DNA of 64,000 nt from Hahella sp018986435. Lineage in GTDB: Bacteria > Pseudomonadota > Gammaproteobacteria > Pseudomonadales > Oleiphilaceae. The notes beneath the pieces are model-generated. The model searched no databases, was not told the DNA's origin, and saw only the letters and a program-made list of their open reading frames with translations. The translations under genes and the position numbers were made by a program. The DNA lies in NCBI RefSeq assembly GCF_050749805.1, contig NZ_CP192738.1, forward strand, positions 1,922,001-1,986,000, read 5' to 3'. This document shows, in pieces, positions 1 to 7,846 of the stretch (the stretch's first letter is position 1; each line of letters begins with the position of its first letter).

Positions 1-2210
1 ACTGGGCGTTCACCCGGGGAATCGGCTTTTCGCACCTAACTACCCTGGGAGACGGCATTGACGTCGGGCTGGACGATCTGATCGATTACCTGGCCCAGGA
101 TCGCAGCACCAAAGCCATTTTGCTGCACATGGAGAACATTCATTCGCCCCGGCGTTTTATTTCCGCCGTGCGGGCGGTGTCGCGGGGGAAGCTGGTGATC
201 GCAGTGAAAAGCGGACGCACTCCGGCATCGCAATGGCGTCCCGCGGAACTGCCCCTGGGGGTCGTGGACGGCGACAAGATTTTCGATGCGGTATTCCGGC
301 GCGCCGGGGTGTTGCGGGTTAACGGCGCCGATGAGATGTTCGATGCGCTGGAGACGTTAACCCGGATGAAACCGGTGCGCGGCGAGCCTTTGCACATTAT
401 CAGCAATGGTCTGGGTCCAGGGGTGCTGGCGGTGGATCGGTTGGCGTCTCTAAATGGCGAGCTGGGTTCGCTGTCGCCGGAAACGGTGAGTGAACTGGGT
501 AAGCATCTGCCGCCTTATTGGACGCGTCGTAACCCTATTGATCTCAACTATGACGCCAACCCGGAGCTGTATCGCCGCACCCTGGAGATACTCGGACGCG
601 ATCCGCACGTGTCCAATGTGCTGGTGCTGTACGCACCGTCTCTGACCGAAGACAGCCTGCAGGTGGCGGATGCGGTGATAGAAGCGGGTAAGCGCTCTCA
701 TCTGAATATTTTCACTTGCTGGCTGGGCCACAGCACGGTGTATGACGCCAGGGAAGCGTTTTTCCACAGTGGCGTACCTACGTTCTCCACGCCGGATAAG
801 GCGGTGAAAGCCTTCATGCATATGGTCAATCACCAGCGCAGCCAGCGGGTGTTGCGGGAAACGCCGGAGTCCTACACCGACCCGGTGGTGGATCGCTCCC
901 GCGCGCGCAAGACCATACAGAAGATATACGCATCAGGACGGCGGGTGTTGACCAATGCGGAGTCGCGGCAGATTCTCACTGACTACGGCATCAACATGCA
1001 GGATACCCGCTACTGCGAAACCGAAGAGCAGGTAGTGGAAGTGGCGCGGGAGTTTGGCTTGCCAGTGGACATCCGCATTTTGCACGAGCACAGCTGCATC
1101 CCTTTTAAAGACGAGAAGACCGGCCGCGGCCGCTACAAGGGCAGGGTGAAGGGGCTGGTGGAGGACGCGTCCATTCGCGATTCCTGTCGCTACCTGTTGA
1201 CGCATTACAGGGAACATTTCCCGGACAGCGGCTTTTTAGGTTTCGCCGTGCAGCCCAGTTTTCAGACGGTTGGCGGAGTAGGGTTCAGTTTGGGGGTCAC
1301 CCGCGATCCGGTGTTTGGGCCTTTAATGGTGTGCGGCGCCAGCGGCGCGGCGGTGAATGTGTCGGCGGATCGCAAGCTCGCTCTGCCGCCGTTGAACATG
1401 GTGCTGGCTCGGGATCTTTTGCTGCAGACGCATATGTTTCGCCTGTTGAAAGACTATAGCTATAACCCGGAGCAGGACATCGCCAAAATCTGCGAAACCC
1501 TGGTGATTCTGTCGCAGATCATTATCGATATCCCTGAAATCAAAGGGCTTGAGGTCATGCCGCTGTATTTCGATAAGCACGGCGCGGTGGCGGTCAACGC
1601 CATGATTGATCTCGACAAACCGGCGAAGCTGGCGATCCAGCCTTATCCACAAGAGCTGCGGGAATGGATCATGCTGCCCAAGTCGAAGCGCAAGGCGGAA
1701 ATTCGCCCAGTGCGTGGAGAGGATGAGCCGAGTCACATCGAGTTCTATTCCGGCCTGTCGCCGGAATCGATACGTTATCGCTTCTTCCATTATCGGAAGT
1801 CCTTTACTCACGATGAAATGGTGCAGATGCTGCAGATCGACTACGACCGGGAAATGGCCTTTATCGCCATGTCTCCGAAGGAGAGCGGTTACGGTGAGGA
1901 TACTCTTGGCACCGTGCGCGCGTGGACTGATGCGGACAATCTGCAGTGTGAGTTCGCCATCATCGTGCGTGATGACCTGCGTGGGGAAAACCTGGGGTGG
2001 GTGCTGATGCGCAAGATCATTGAGTACTGCCGGGAAAAAGGCACGGTGGAAATGGTGGGTTCGGTGTTGCCGGACAATAAACCGATGCTGCGTCTGGCGG
2101 AAAAGCTGGGATTCAGTGTTCGTTACGATGATGAGGAAGGGGTTATGGCTCTGCGCTTGCCGTTAAACGCGCCGGATGAGTGGCAGGCGGAGCGCTTGAA
2201 GTACAAATAA
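1..2210 (+). CDS. Pat-type protein lysine acetyltransferase (acyl-CoA synthetase-like plus GNAT domain), 5' end cut by window
   Basis: The reading frame is open from base 3, giving 735 visible residues of a protein that is usually about 900 residues, so the N-terminal CoA-binding domain is outside the window. The visible part begins in the succinyl-CoA-ligase-like region (GFSHLTTLGDG). An ATP-grasp region follows (about 900-1650, with the glycine-rich stretch VGGVGFSLGV), then a GNAT domain (about 1700-2165) whose acetyl-CoA loop reads RGENLGWVL. This order matches YfiQ/PatZ/Pat, the cytoplasmic enzyme that acetylates lysines of metabolic enzymes and is best known for switching off acetyl-CoA synthetase. 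An acs gene lies 10.7 kb downstream. The internal ATG at 120 is only the first Met in the window and not the real start. Family assignment is firm; the acetylation target is inferred. Confidence 0.9.
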   Translation, partial: WAFTRGIGFSHLTTLGDGIDVGLDDLIDYLAQDRSTKAILLHMENIHSPRRFISAVRAVSRGKLVIAVKSGRTPASQWRPAELPLGVVDGDKIFDAVFRRAGVLRVNGADEMFDALETLTRMKPVRGEPLHIISNGLGPGVLAVDRLASLNGELGSLSPETVSELGKHLPPYWTRRNPIDLNYDANPELYRRTLEILGRDPHVSNVLVLYAPSLTEDSLQVADAVIEAGKRSHLNIFTCWLGHSTVYDAREAFFHSGVPTFSTPDKAVKAFMHMVNHQRSQRVLRETPESYTDPVVDRSRARKTIQKIYASGRRVLTNAESRQILTDYGINMQDTRYCETEEQVVEVAREFGLPVDIRILHEHSCIPFKDEKTGRGRYKGRVKGLVEDASIRDSCRYLLTHYREHFPDSGFLGFAVQPSFQTVGGVGFSLGVTRDPVFGPLMVCGASGAAVNVSADRKLALPPLNMVLARDLLLQTHMFRLLKDYSYNPEQDIAKICETLVILSQIIIDIPEIKGLEVMPLYFDKHGAVAVNAMIDLDKPAKLAIQPYPQELREWIMLPKSKRKAEIRPVRGEDEPSHIEFYSGLSPESIRYRFFHYRKSFTHDEMVQMLQIDYDREMAFIAMSPKESGYGEDTLGTVRAWTDADNLQCEFAIIVRDDLRGENLGWVLMRKIIEYCREKGTVEMVGSVLPDNKPMLRLAEKLGFSVRYDDEEGVMALRLPLNAPDEWQAERLKYK

Positions 2211-2276
2211 GTTGAACTGTGAAACTGCGCGAGCCGGTCCATCAGGTTTGGATTCGGCCCGCGCGGCGAGTGTGAT

Positions 2277-3200
2277 TTACTCTTGAATCACCGCAGACAT
2301 GTCTTCCCCGCCCAGAACCTTGATCAGGTCTTCCGTCATGCGGGAGAACTCAAGGGTCATCAGGCTGAAGTCGGCGGCGAAACGCTCGGCGGCTTCGCCA
2401 GTATCGCCGTCCTTCAACTGCTCCTGCAGGGTGTCCATAAACTTGATGCGTTTGATCTTCAGGTCGTCGCTTACAGCGAAGCTCAGCTTCTCGTCCCATT
2501 CCAGAGACAGTTGCGTTACCTGCATGCCGTTTTCAATATGCGTGGAGATAGCGTCCGTCAAAGACTCGGTGCCTTTGCAGCGAATGACGGTGTCGGAGCC
2601 GTCGCCGGAGCGCAGCTCACAGTTATCGCCGGAAACGAAAGGCGTCGGGGTGTTGTCTTTCTGCACCCAGTCGGAGAAATGCACCGCAGGAGCCTCATTC
2701 AGGGCGACGAAACGAATCGGCAGCGTGCCCATGGACTGACGCAGGAAGGAGGTGAACTCGTCCGCACGAGTCCCAGAGGACGTATCCACTACCAGCAGAC
2801 CTTTATCCAGATCAATGTAGGCGGACATCAGACGCGAACGCTTAAACGCCTGGGGCAGTAGAACCGTGATGACCTGTTCCTTTAATTCGTTCTTTTCCTT
2901 CTTGCGCAATTTGCGCTGCTCGCGCTCTTCGATTTCCTGAGCGCGTTCTTCCACTTCTTCCTTAATGACGCTGGCGGGCAGAATTTTCTCTTCCCGTTTC
3001 AGAGTCAGCAACAGATAGCGGCCTTGTTGATAGACCAACGCGTCGCTGACCAAAGGCGCAGCGGGAACCCAGCCCAGACGATAAGTGTCGTTGGCCTGGC
3101 AGGGAGTGAAAGCATGTTCGCTCAAACCGGTTTCCAGGTCTTCCAAAGGCCAGGGCACGGGTTTGGTGAAACGATAAATCAGTGCGTTTTTGAAAAGCAT
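2277..3200 (-). CDS. rdgC: Recombination-associated protein RdgC
   Basis: This is a 307-residue protein, the usual length for RdgC. The N-terminus (MLFKNALIYRF) and the following ...P-W-x-L-E-x-L-E region are characteristic. RdgC forms a ring-shaped dimer that binds duplex DNA in the nucleoid and restrains RecA-dependent recombination. Residues about 85-115 are a lysine/glutamate-rich helix. It converges with the acetyltransferase gene, with 66 bases between the stops. That gap contains a GC-rich imperfect hairpin without a T tract, so I do not call a terminator there. The start ATG at 3200 is the only plausible one. Confidence 0.95.
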   Translation of the reverse strand: MLFKNALIYRFTKPVPWPLEDLETGLSEHAFTPCQANDTYRLGWVPAAPLVSDALVYQQGRYLLLTLKREEKILPASVIKEEVEERAQEIEEREQRKLRKKEKNELKEQVITVLLPQAFKRSRLMSAYIDLDKGLLVVDTSSGTRADEFTSFLRQSMGTLPIRFVALNEAPAVHFSDWVQKDNTPTPFVSGDNCELRSGDGSDTVIRCKGTESLTDAISTHIENGMQVTQLSLEWDEKLSFAVSDDLKIKRIKFMDTLQEQLKDGDTGEAAERFAADFSLMTLEFSRMTEDLIKVLGGEDMSAVIQE

Positions 3201-3348
3201 AGGTCTCTATTTTCTTAGTGAAGAAGGAAATCGGGCCGGGAATTATGGTGGACCAGGAGGAATTTGGCTAGTTGAGGTTTCGTAATTCCCGTCCCGCGCG
3301 GACGACGGCAGGGCGAAGGCGCGCATTGTCGCCGGCCCTGATCGCGTA

Positions 3349-4926
3349 TCAATATTTTTTATTGCTGTTACGGTAAAGCGTCGTGAAAAACTCAATCCGC
3401 TGGCGAAACAATCCCGCCATGGGTTCGGCGGCGTCGCCCAATACCATCATAATCTGATTCTGGGCGTTGTAAGCTGGCCAGTTCGGCAGCGTGGGATCGC
3501 TGGGCGAAGCGCTGCGCATGAAGTTAACCAGGTAGCGTTGAAAGCGCTGCGCCATGGTGACGTCCTGAGGCCGGAAATTGGCGTACATCTCTGGAATCAG
3601 GCTGTAAGTGCCGAATGTGAAAGGCAGGTGCCAGCCGTGAGGCGTTCCGGAGAACTGCTCGCGCAGATATTGCGGCGCGTAGTTGAAGTAGTAGAACCAG
3701 GCGCTGGAGCGGTTGGATTGCTCCAACGCCAGCCAGCGATTGGGGGCGTTGTAGCGCATATCGGAAAATACTTTTTCCGCAAACTGGGTGTCGCTCCAGT
3801 CTTCCGGATACAGGGCGCGGGCGGCGTCCTTCTGATCGCCCAGCGGCGCCAGAATGGTTTCCTGGGTCAGGTTCAGCTGCGGCGCGATACTGACTTCATA
3901 GCTGTTGACGCCAGTCAGCAGGGGAACCGGCGCGATCAGCTTGCGATCCACCGCATCCAATAAGGTGTAAGGCGCGGCCTCGTCGCCGATGATCGGGCCG
4001 AACGCCGCATCTGGCGGCAACTCGCTGTTCAGCTTTATTAAGGTTCCGGCGGGAATAGCGCGTAGTTGGGCTGCGTCGGCATCGGCGGCGACGCCGGCTT
4101 GCGTCGCGGCTTTCATGCCGGACTTTTTCGCCTGATTGCGGTCTTCCAGTTTGAGCCAGGGATCGCCGCTTTGAGCGATGACTTTATGAAACAATCCCAG
4201 CGCCTTGGGGGACGCCATGAGGTAGTAAGCGCTGACCGCGCCAGCGTCGTCTCCCGCCAAGGTGACATTGCCGGGATCGCCGCCAAAGGCGCTGATGTTT
4301 TCCTGCACCCATTTCAAGGCTTCGATCTGGTCCAGCAGCCCAAAGTTTGCCGGCGTGGTGACGTCCTCGCGAACCAGGGCGGGATGATCAAAGAAGCCAA
4401 AATATCCCAGACGATAGTTGATCGTGACTACCACAACCCCTTGGTTCGCCAGCTGTGCGCCGTTGCTCAGCGGATAGCTGACGACGCCGCTGCGGAAGTC
4501 TCCGCCGTGCAGCCAGACCATGACCGGCTTAGGCGCATCGGGCGCGCCTATTGGCGAGGAAGGCGTCCAGACATTGAGCGTCAGGCAGTCTTCACTGACT
4601 GAGGGGGCTGGCAGCCTGGTGTTGGGATCTTCTTGCGCGGATTGGGCGCACGGCGGGCCAAACTGAGACGTAACGCGTACGCCGCTCCAGGGCTGAACCG
4701 GCTGCGGCCGTCGCCAGCGGTTTTCTTTGATGGGCGGCGCGGCGTAGGGAATACCTTTGAAAGCGCGTACGCCAAGTTCGCTGACGCCTCTGATCAGTCC
4801 TGACTTGGTCTGCGCCAGCGGGCCGTTAAGGTCTTCCGCCTGGGCGCCGGACAGTAATAACCCGGAAAGCAGCATCGCTTTGGCCAATGTTGTTAAGACT
4901 TTGTATCCGGTGTTTCCTGAGTGCAT
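3349..4926 (-). CDS. Secreted type-B carboxylesterase-family protein with Asp at the nucleophile position
   Basis: This 525-residue alpha/beta hydrolase has a signal peptide (residues 1-30, ending SGAQA). The type-B family signature EDCLTLNVW is present (about 112-120), as is the oxyanion-hole stretch HGGDF (about 140-144). The nucleophile elbow, normally G-E-S-A-G, reads G225-D-D227-A-G: the catalytic serine is replaced by aspartate (codon GAC at 4246-4248). The acidic partner (Glu in VNSYE) and the histidine (GTPHGWH) appear to be kept. The protein may therefore be a non-catalytic binding member of the family. Alternatively it may use Asp as nucleophile, as epoxide hydrolases and haloalkane dehalogenases do. 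It stands alone, with a palindromic repeat 26 bases upstream of its start. Substrate unknown. Confidence 0.85.
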   Translation of the reverse strand: MHSGNTGYKVLTTLAKAMLLSGLLLSGAQAEDLNGPLAQTKSGLIRGVSELGVRAFKGIPYAAPPIKENRWRRPQPVQPWSGVRVTSQFGPPCAQSAQEDPNTRLPAPSVSEDCLTLNVWTPSSPIGAPDAPKPVMVWLHGGDFRSGVVSYPLSNGAQLANQGVVVVTINYRLGYFGFFDHPALVREDVTTPANFGLLDQIEALKWVQENISAFGGDPGNVTLAGDDAGAVSAYYLMASPKALGLFHKVIAQSGDPWLKLEDRNQAKKSGMKAATQAGVAADADAAQLRAIPAGTLIKLNSELPPDAAFGPIIGDEAAPYTLLDAVDRKLIAPVPLLTGVNSYEVSIAPQLNLTQETILAPLGDQKDAARALYPEDWSDTQFAEKVFSDMRYNAPNRWLALEQSNRSSAWFYYFNYAPQYLREQFSGTPHGWHLPFTFGTYSLIPEMYANFRPQDVTMAQRFQRYLVNFMRSASPSDPTLPNWPAYNAQNQIMMVLGDAAEPMAGLFRQRIEFFTTLYRNSNKKY

Positions 4927-5315
4927 TCTAAAACCCTTGAACTATTACCAGGCAGACAAATAGCGTCCTTCTATTTGTCTGCAACGGCAGGGCCTGCACA
5001 GGTCAGGCTCTGCCTCCCGCGGCTGGACGCCGCGCAGGCGCATCCCTGCGCCTGCGTATTAACATGGCGTTGATTTATGGGCGGTTTGCGCCGTGCTTGC
5101 TATAGTCCATTTGTTATATTTTGGCAGGGTGAATTAAAAGTCTTTTATAGTCAGGGCGTTAGGAAGCCCCTTATGGATGGCGACGCGGCGCGGTTCCGCG
5201 GCTTGTATTTATATCCGGCGTCACCCATTAATAGTTTTCAATGGATATCCCGTTTGCAGCCGGATATAACAGTGAGTTATTTAATGCGCCTCATGCAGCG
5301 TCTGAGTCTTGTCCA
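4927..5315. other. Intergenic region between divergent esterase and YjbR genes
   Basis: These 389 bases separate two divergent genes and hold palindromic element copy 1 near the esterase. The middle is GC-rich, with a run of GCGC/CGCC-type sequence near 5010-5055, and the part toward the YjbR gene is AT-richer. An open frame of 80 codons starting at 5077 has no ribosome-binding site and overlaps the next gene; I do not consider it real. Confidence 0.5.
4952..4982. repeat. Palindromic element, copy 1
   Basis: A perfect 12-base inverted repeat (GCAGACAAATAG / CTATTTGTCTGC) encloses the 7-base loop CGTCCTT. A near-identical element lies at 11157-11187, with an A-T pair in the stem changed to G-C. 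It begins 26 bases upstream of the minus-strand esterase start. It could be a dispersed REP-like element, an operator or an RNA hairpin. Confidence 0.75.
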
Positions 5316-5687
5316 ATGAATATCGATGAAATCAAACACTACTGTCTTTCACTTCCCGGTGTGGAGCGGATTGAGTACGGTGAGCCTTCCAATATTCTGG
5401 TGTTTTACGTGTTGGGGCGGAAGTTCGCCTACTTTAAAACCAGCGCGCCGGAACGCTGGCGTTTCAGTGTGAGAACCAGCCCTGAGCGCTTTCTCGAATT
5501 GACGGATCAGGAAGGGGTGAAACCGGCGCGCTATATGCACCGGTTTCACTGGGTGTCTATCGTGGACGCCGCCGCGTTTAACGAAGGCTATCTGCGTGAG
5601 CTGATCGACTGGTCCTACGACAAAGCCGCCGCGGGATTGCCGAAAAAGCGGCGCCTGGCGTTGGCGCAGCTGTCCTCGGACGCATAA
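5316..5687 (+). CDS. MmcQ/YjbR-family protein
   Basis: This 123-residue protein belongs to the small MmcQ/YjbR (CyaY-like fold) family. It shows the family pattern near the N-terminus (a short helix, then SLPGV) and the FAYFKTS and FHWVSI stretches. The molecular role of the family is not settled; some members are described as DNA-binding. I chose the ATG at 5316, which gives the normal family N-terminus MNIDEIKHYC. The longer frame from 5241 adds 25 residues of unrelated sequence. It converges with the minus-strand binding-protein gene, 24 bases apart. Confidence 0.8.
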   Translation: MNIDEIKHYCLSLPGVERIEYGEPSNILVFYVLGRKFAYFKTSAPERWRFSVRTSPERFLELTDQEGVKPARYMHRFHWVSIVDAAAFNEGYLRELIDWSYDKAAAGLPKKRRLALAQLSSDA

Positions 5688-5711
5688 AGCGGAGTGCGGC
5701 GGACTAAGGCG

Positions 5712-6476
5712 CTACTTGGTCCAACTGTCGATAATTTCCTGCAGTTTGCCGCTTTGCTTCAGTTGCTCGACCGCCGCTTTCATCTTCGAGATGAAGTCTT
5801 CGCGATAGGGAAAGCTCTGGTTTTTGGTATTTGAGAACGCCAGATAGGCGACTTCTTCACTGATGACCGCCGCCGGTTCGATTTTCAGGTCTTTCAGCGT
5901 TGGGTCGGAACGATTGTTTTCCAGCGTCCACATGACGGATAGCTTGTCGTTGGGGTGAGCGTCTATACGTCCCGCCGCCATTTTTTTAAGGTTGGCGACA
6001 ATATCCGAGGCCTGACTCATGGTGAACATGGCTTTCTCTTCGTCGGACAAAGTGGCGTAACCGCTCTGTAAACCAACGCGCAAGCCTTTGAAGTCATCCG
6101 GCCACTTGCTCAATTGCTTTTTGCTGGCCATGTCCTGCGTGACGAACATTGCGACTGTCTCTGTCAGCAAGGGAATGGAGTAATCCATCCATGGGCGATC
6201 TTCTGGACGATAATAAGGAGGAAACAGCGCAAACTCTTCGCCGCTCTCCATTTGCGCCAGTGCGCGCTTCCAGGGCAAAGGTTTTAGCGTGATCGCGTAG
6301 TCTGGCGTCAGCTTGGCCGCCTCCATGATGATGTCCACATATATTCCCTTGGGTTTGCCGTTTTCCGCATAGCTATAAGGAGGATAGGCTTCATCCATCA
6401 ACAGGGTGACGGACTGCGCGGCAGCGAACCCCACGAATCCCAACATCAGGGCGGCGAATAGAATTATTCTTTTCAT
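5712..6476 (-). CDS. Periplasmic solute-binding protein, SBP_bac_3-like (orphan), paralogue 1
   Basis: This 254-residue protein has a clear signal peptide (about 1-20, ending FAAA-Q). The mature part matches the amino-acid-type periplasmic binding fold: early LLMDEAYPPYSY and GIYVDI, the central WKRAL segment, and YATLSDEE. It is a close paralogue of the next gene upstream (6530-7333), with many shared blocks such as KPLPWKRAL, FPPYYRP and EEVAYLAFSN. No permease or ATPase gene is nearby, so transport is not supported by context. Such orphan proteins may serve sensing, or share a transporter encoded elsewhere. Ligand unknown. Confidence 0.85.
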   Translation of the reverse strand: MKRIILFAALMLGFVGFAAAQSVTLLMDEAYPPYSYAENGKPKGIYVDIIMEAAKLTPDYAITLKPLPWKRALAQMESGEEFALFPPYYRPEDRPWMDYSIPLLTETVAMFVTQDMASKKQLSKWPDDFKGLRVGLQSGYATLSDEEKAMFTMSQASDIVANLKKMAAGRIDAHPNDKLSVMWTLENNRSDPTLKDLKIEPAAVISEEVAYLAFSNTKNQSFPYREDFISKMKAAVEQLKQSGKLQEIIDSWTK

Positions 6477-6529
6477 ACGGACTCCTCTTCAGTGGTTGTC
6501 ATGAGTAAAAAAGCGAGCATGTGGACACA

Positions 6530-7324
6530 TCAATGGCCGGCAGCGGGGGCATTTACGTCTCGGGTCCATTTGTTGACGATCTGCTGCAACCGGTTCTTAT
6601 CCCTCATACGCGCCAGGGACTGATTCATTTTGGCGATAAAATCCGCCCGATATGGCCATTGTTCGGGCTGGATATTGGAAAAGGCGAGGTAGGCGACCTC
6701 CTCATTAATAATCGCGGCGGGAGTGATTTCCAGAGCGGCTAAAGCCGGGTCCTGGCGGTTGTGCTCCAACGTCCACACCACCGACAGGTAGTCATTGGGA
6801 TGACCATCGATGCGGTTCAGCGCGATTTGTTTCAGGTTGGTCAGAATATTGGGCGACTCAGAAATGACGAACAGCTCCTTTTGTTGCGGCGACAGTGTGG
6901 CGAATCCCAGCTGCAGGCCGATACGCAGGCCTTTATAATCCTCCGGCCAGCGAGTGGGCTTGAGTCGCTCCAGCAACTCAGGGGGCGTAAATAGCACGAC
7001 CGTCTCTTTAAAAAGAGGAACCGAATAATCCATCCAACTGCGACTGACGGGGCGATAGTAGGGCGGGAACACGGCGAAGGCGCGTCCGGTTTCAACCAGA
7101 TTGAGCGCTCTTTTCCAGGGAAGCGGCTTAAACTTGACCTTATAGTCAGGAATGGATTGCATCGCCTCTTTGATGAAGTCGACATAGATGCCTTTGGCTT
7201 CATTGTTTTCGACATAGCTGTATGGCGGATACGACTCGTCCATAAGCAGGACTATGCTTTGTGCGTCAGCCCTCGTATACCCGGCCAGCAGGAGAAAAAA
7301 GGCGATGATGCTGAATGCTTTCAT
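6530..7324 (-). CDS. Periplasmic solute-binding protein, SBP_bac_3-like (orphan), paralogue 2
   Basis: This is the tandem paralogue of the downstream gene, roughly half identical by eye. It has a signal peptide (KAFSIIAFFLLLAGYTRADA-Q) and the same binding-fold blocks (LLMDESYPPYSY, KPLPWKRAL, FPPYYRP, NEEVAYLAFSN). The start is either ATG at 7333 (MGHMK...) or ATG at 7324 (MKAF...); I prefer 7324 because it gives a normal signal peptide. The two genes lie head to tail with about 50 bases between them and may be co-transcribed. A local duplication is the likely origin. Ligand unknown. Confidence 0.82.
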   Translation of the reverse strand: MKAFSIIAFFLLLAGYTRADAQSIVLLMDESYPPYSYVENNEAKGIYVDFIKEAMQSIPDYKVKFKPLPWKRALNLVETGRAFAVFPPYYRPVSRSWMDYSVPLFKETVVLFTPPELLERLKPTRWPEDYKGLRIGLQLGFATLSPQQKELFVISESPNILTNLKQIALNRIDGHPNDYLSVVWTLEHNRQDPALAALEITPAAIINEEVAYLAFSNIQPEQWPYRADFIAKMNQSLARMRDKNRLQQIVNKWTRDVNAPAAGH

Positions 7325-7414
7325 ATGGCCCATAGGCTGGATACGGTTTATTAGAAGATATAGATCAGCGTTGGTTGTTTTTCAAACGATGTTAATGGAG
7401 ATGGATGGAAGGTA

Positions 7415-7747
7415 ATGGCTAAGAAGATCGTACTGCGGCTGGCAATATTTGTAGCGATGGCTGGGTTATTCTTAAGCGGAGTTGTGGTAGGCGTCCGATA
7501 CAATTCAATGGACCTGCTGTGTCCGACGGAGGTCTCTCCTTACCGGTTGGAGATGGACTTGGTCAGAGAGGAAGGAATTATCTTTCCCCAAGGAACTATC
7601 GTGCCGTTGCGTCGCTGCGCCTACATGCAACGGTTTGAGTGGAATTTCGCCATTGATAATTCTGTGAGACTCTCACCGGCGCAAGAGGAAGACCCCGAGC
7701 ACTACGGCTTTTCCGTCATCGCTCCCGCCGAGCAAGCCCGAAAATAA
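7415..7747 (+). CDS. Hypothetical membrane-anchored protein
   Basis: This 110-residue protein of unknown function has a start (MAKKIVLR) followed by one hydrophobic segment (residues about 6-27). That segment looks like a signal anchor with the rest in the periplasm. The soluble part has two cysteines (LLCPTE and RRCAYM) that could form a disulfide. It is followed by a good intrinsic terminator (7754-7783), so it is a single-gene unit, divergent from the binding-protein pair. I do not recognise the family. Confidence 0.65.
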   Translation: MAKKIVLRLAIFVAMAGLFLSGVVVGVRYNSMDLLCPTEVSPYRLEMDLVREEGIIFPQGTIVPLRRCAYMQRFEWNFAIDNSVRLSPAQEEDPEHYGFSVIAPAEQARK

Positions 7748-7753
7748 GCGGGC

Positions 7754-7783
7754 GCGGATACTGTTTATCCGCCACGTTTTTTT
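7754..7783 (+). terminator. Intrinsic terminator after the 7415-7747 gene
   Basis: A perfect 7-base stem (GCGGATA / TATCCGC) with a 5-base loop is followed, after CACG, by seven T residues. Confidence 0.8.
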
Positions 7784-7846
7784 GCCCAGCAAGCGTTTTT
7801 CGACTTCACTTGTATAGTACTAATGCTTCATTGAAGACGGAAATGG

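Noticed and set aside
2211..2276. Terminator between the acetyltransferase and rdgC genes
   Set aside because: A GC-rich imperfect hairpin is present but there is no T tract on either strand, so it was not called.
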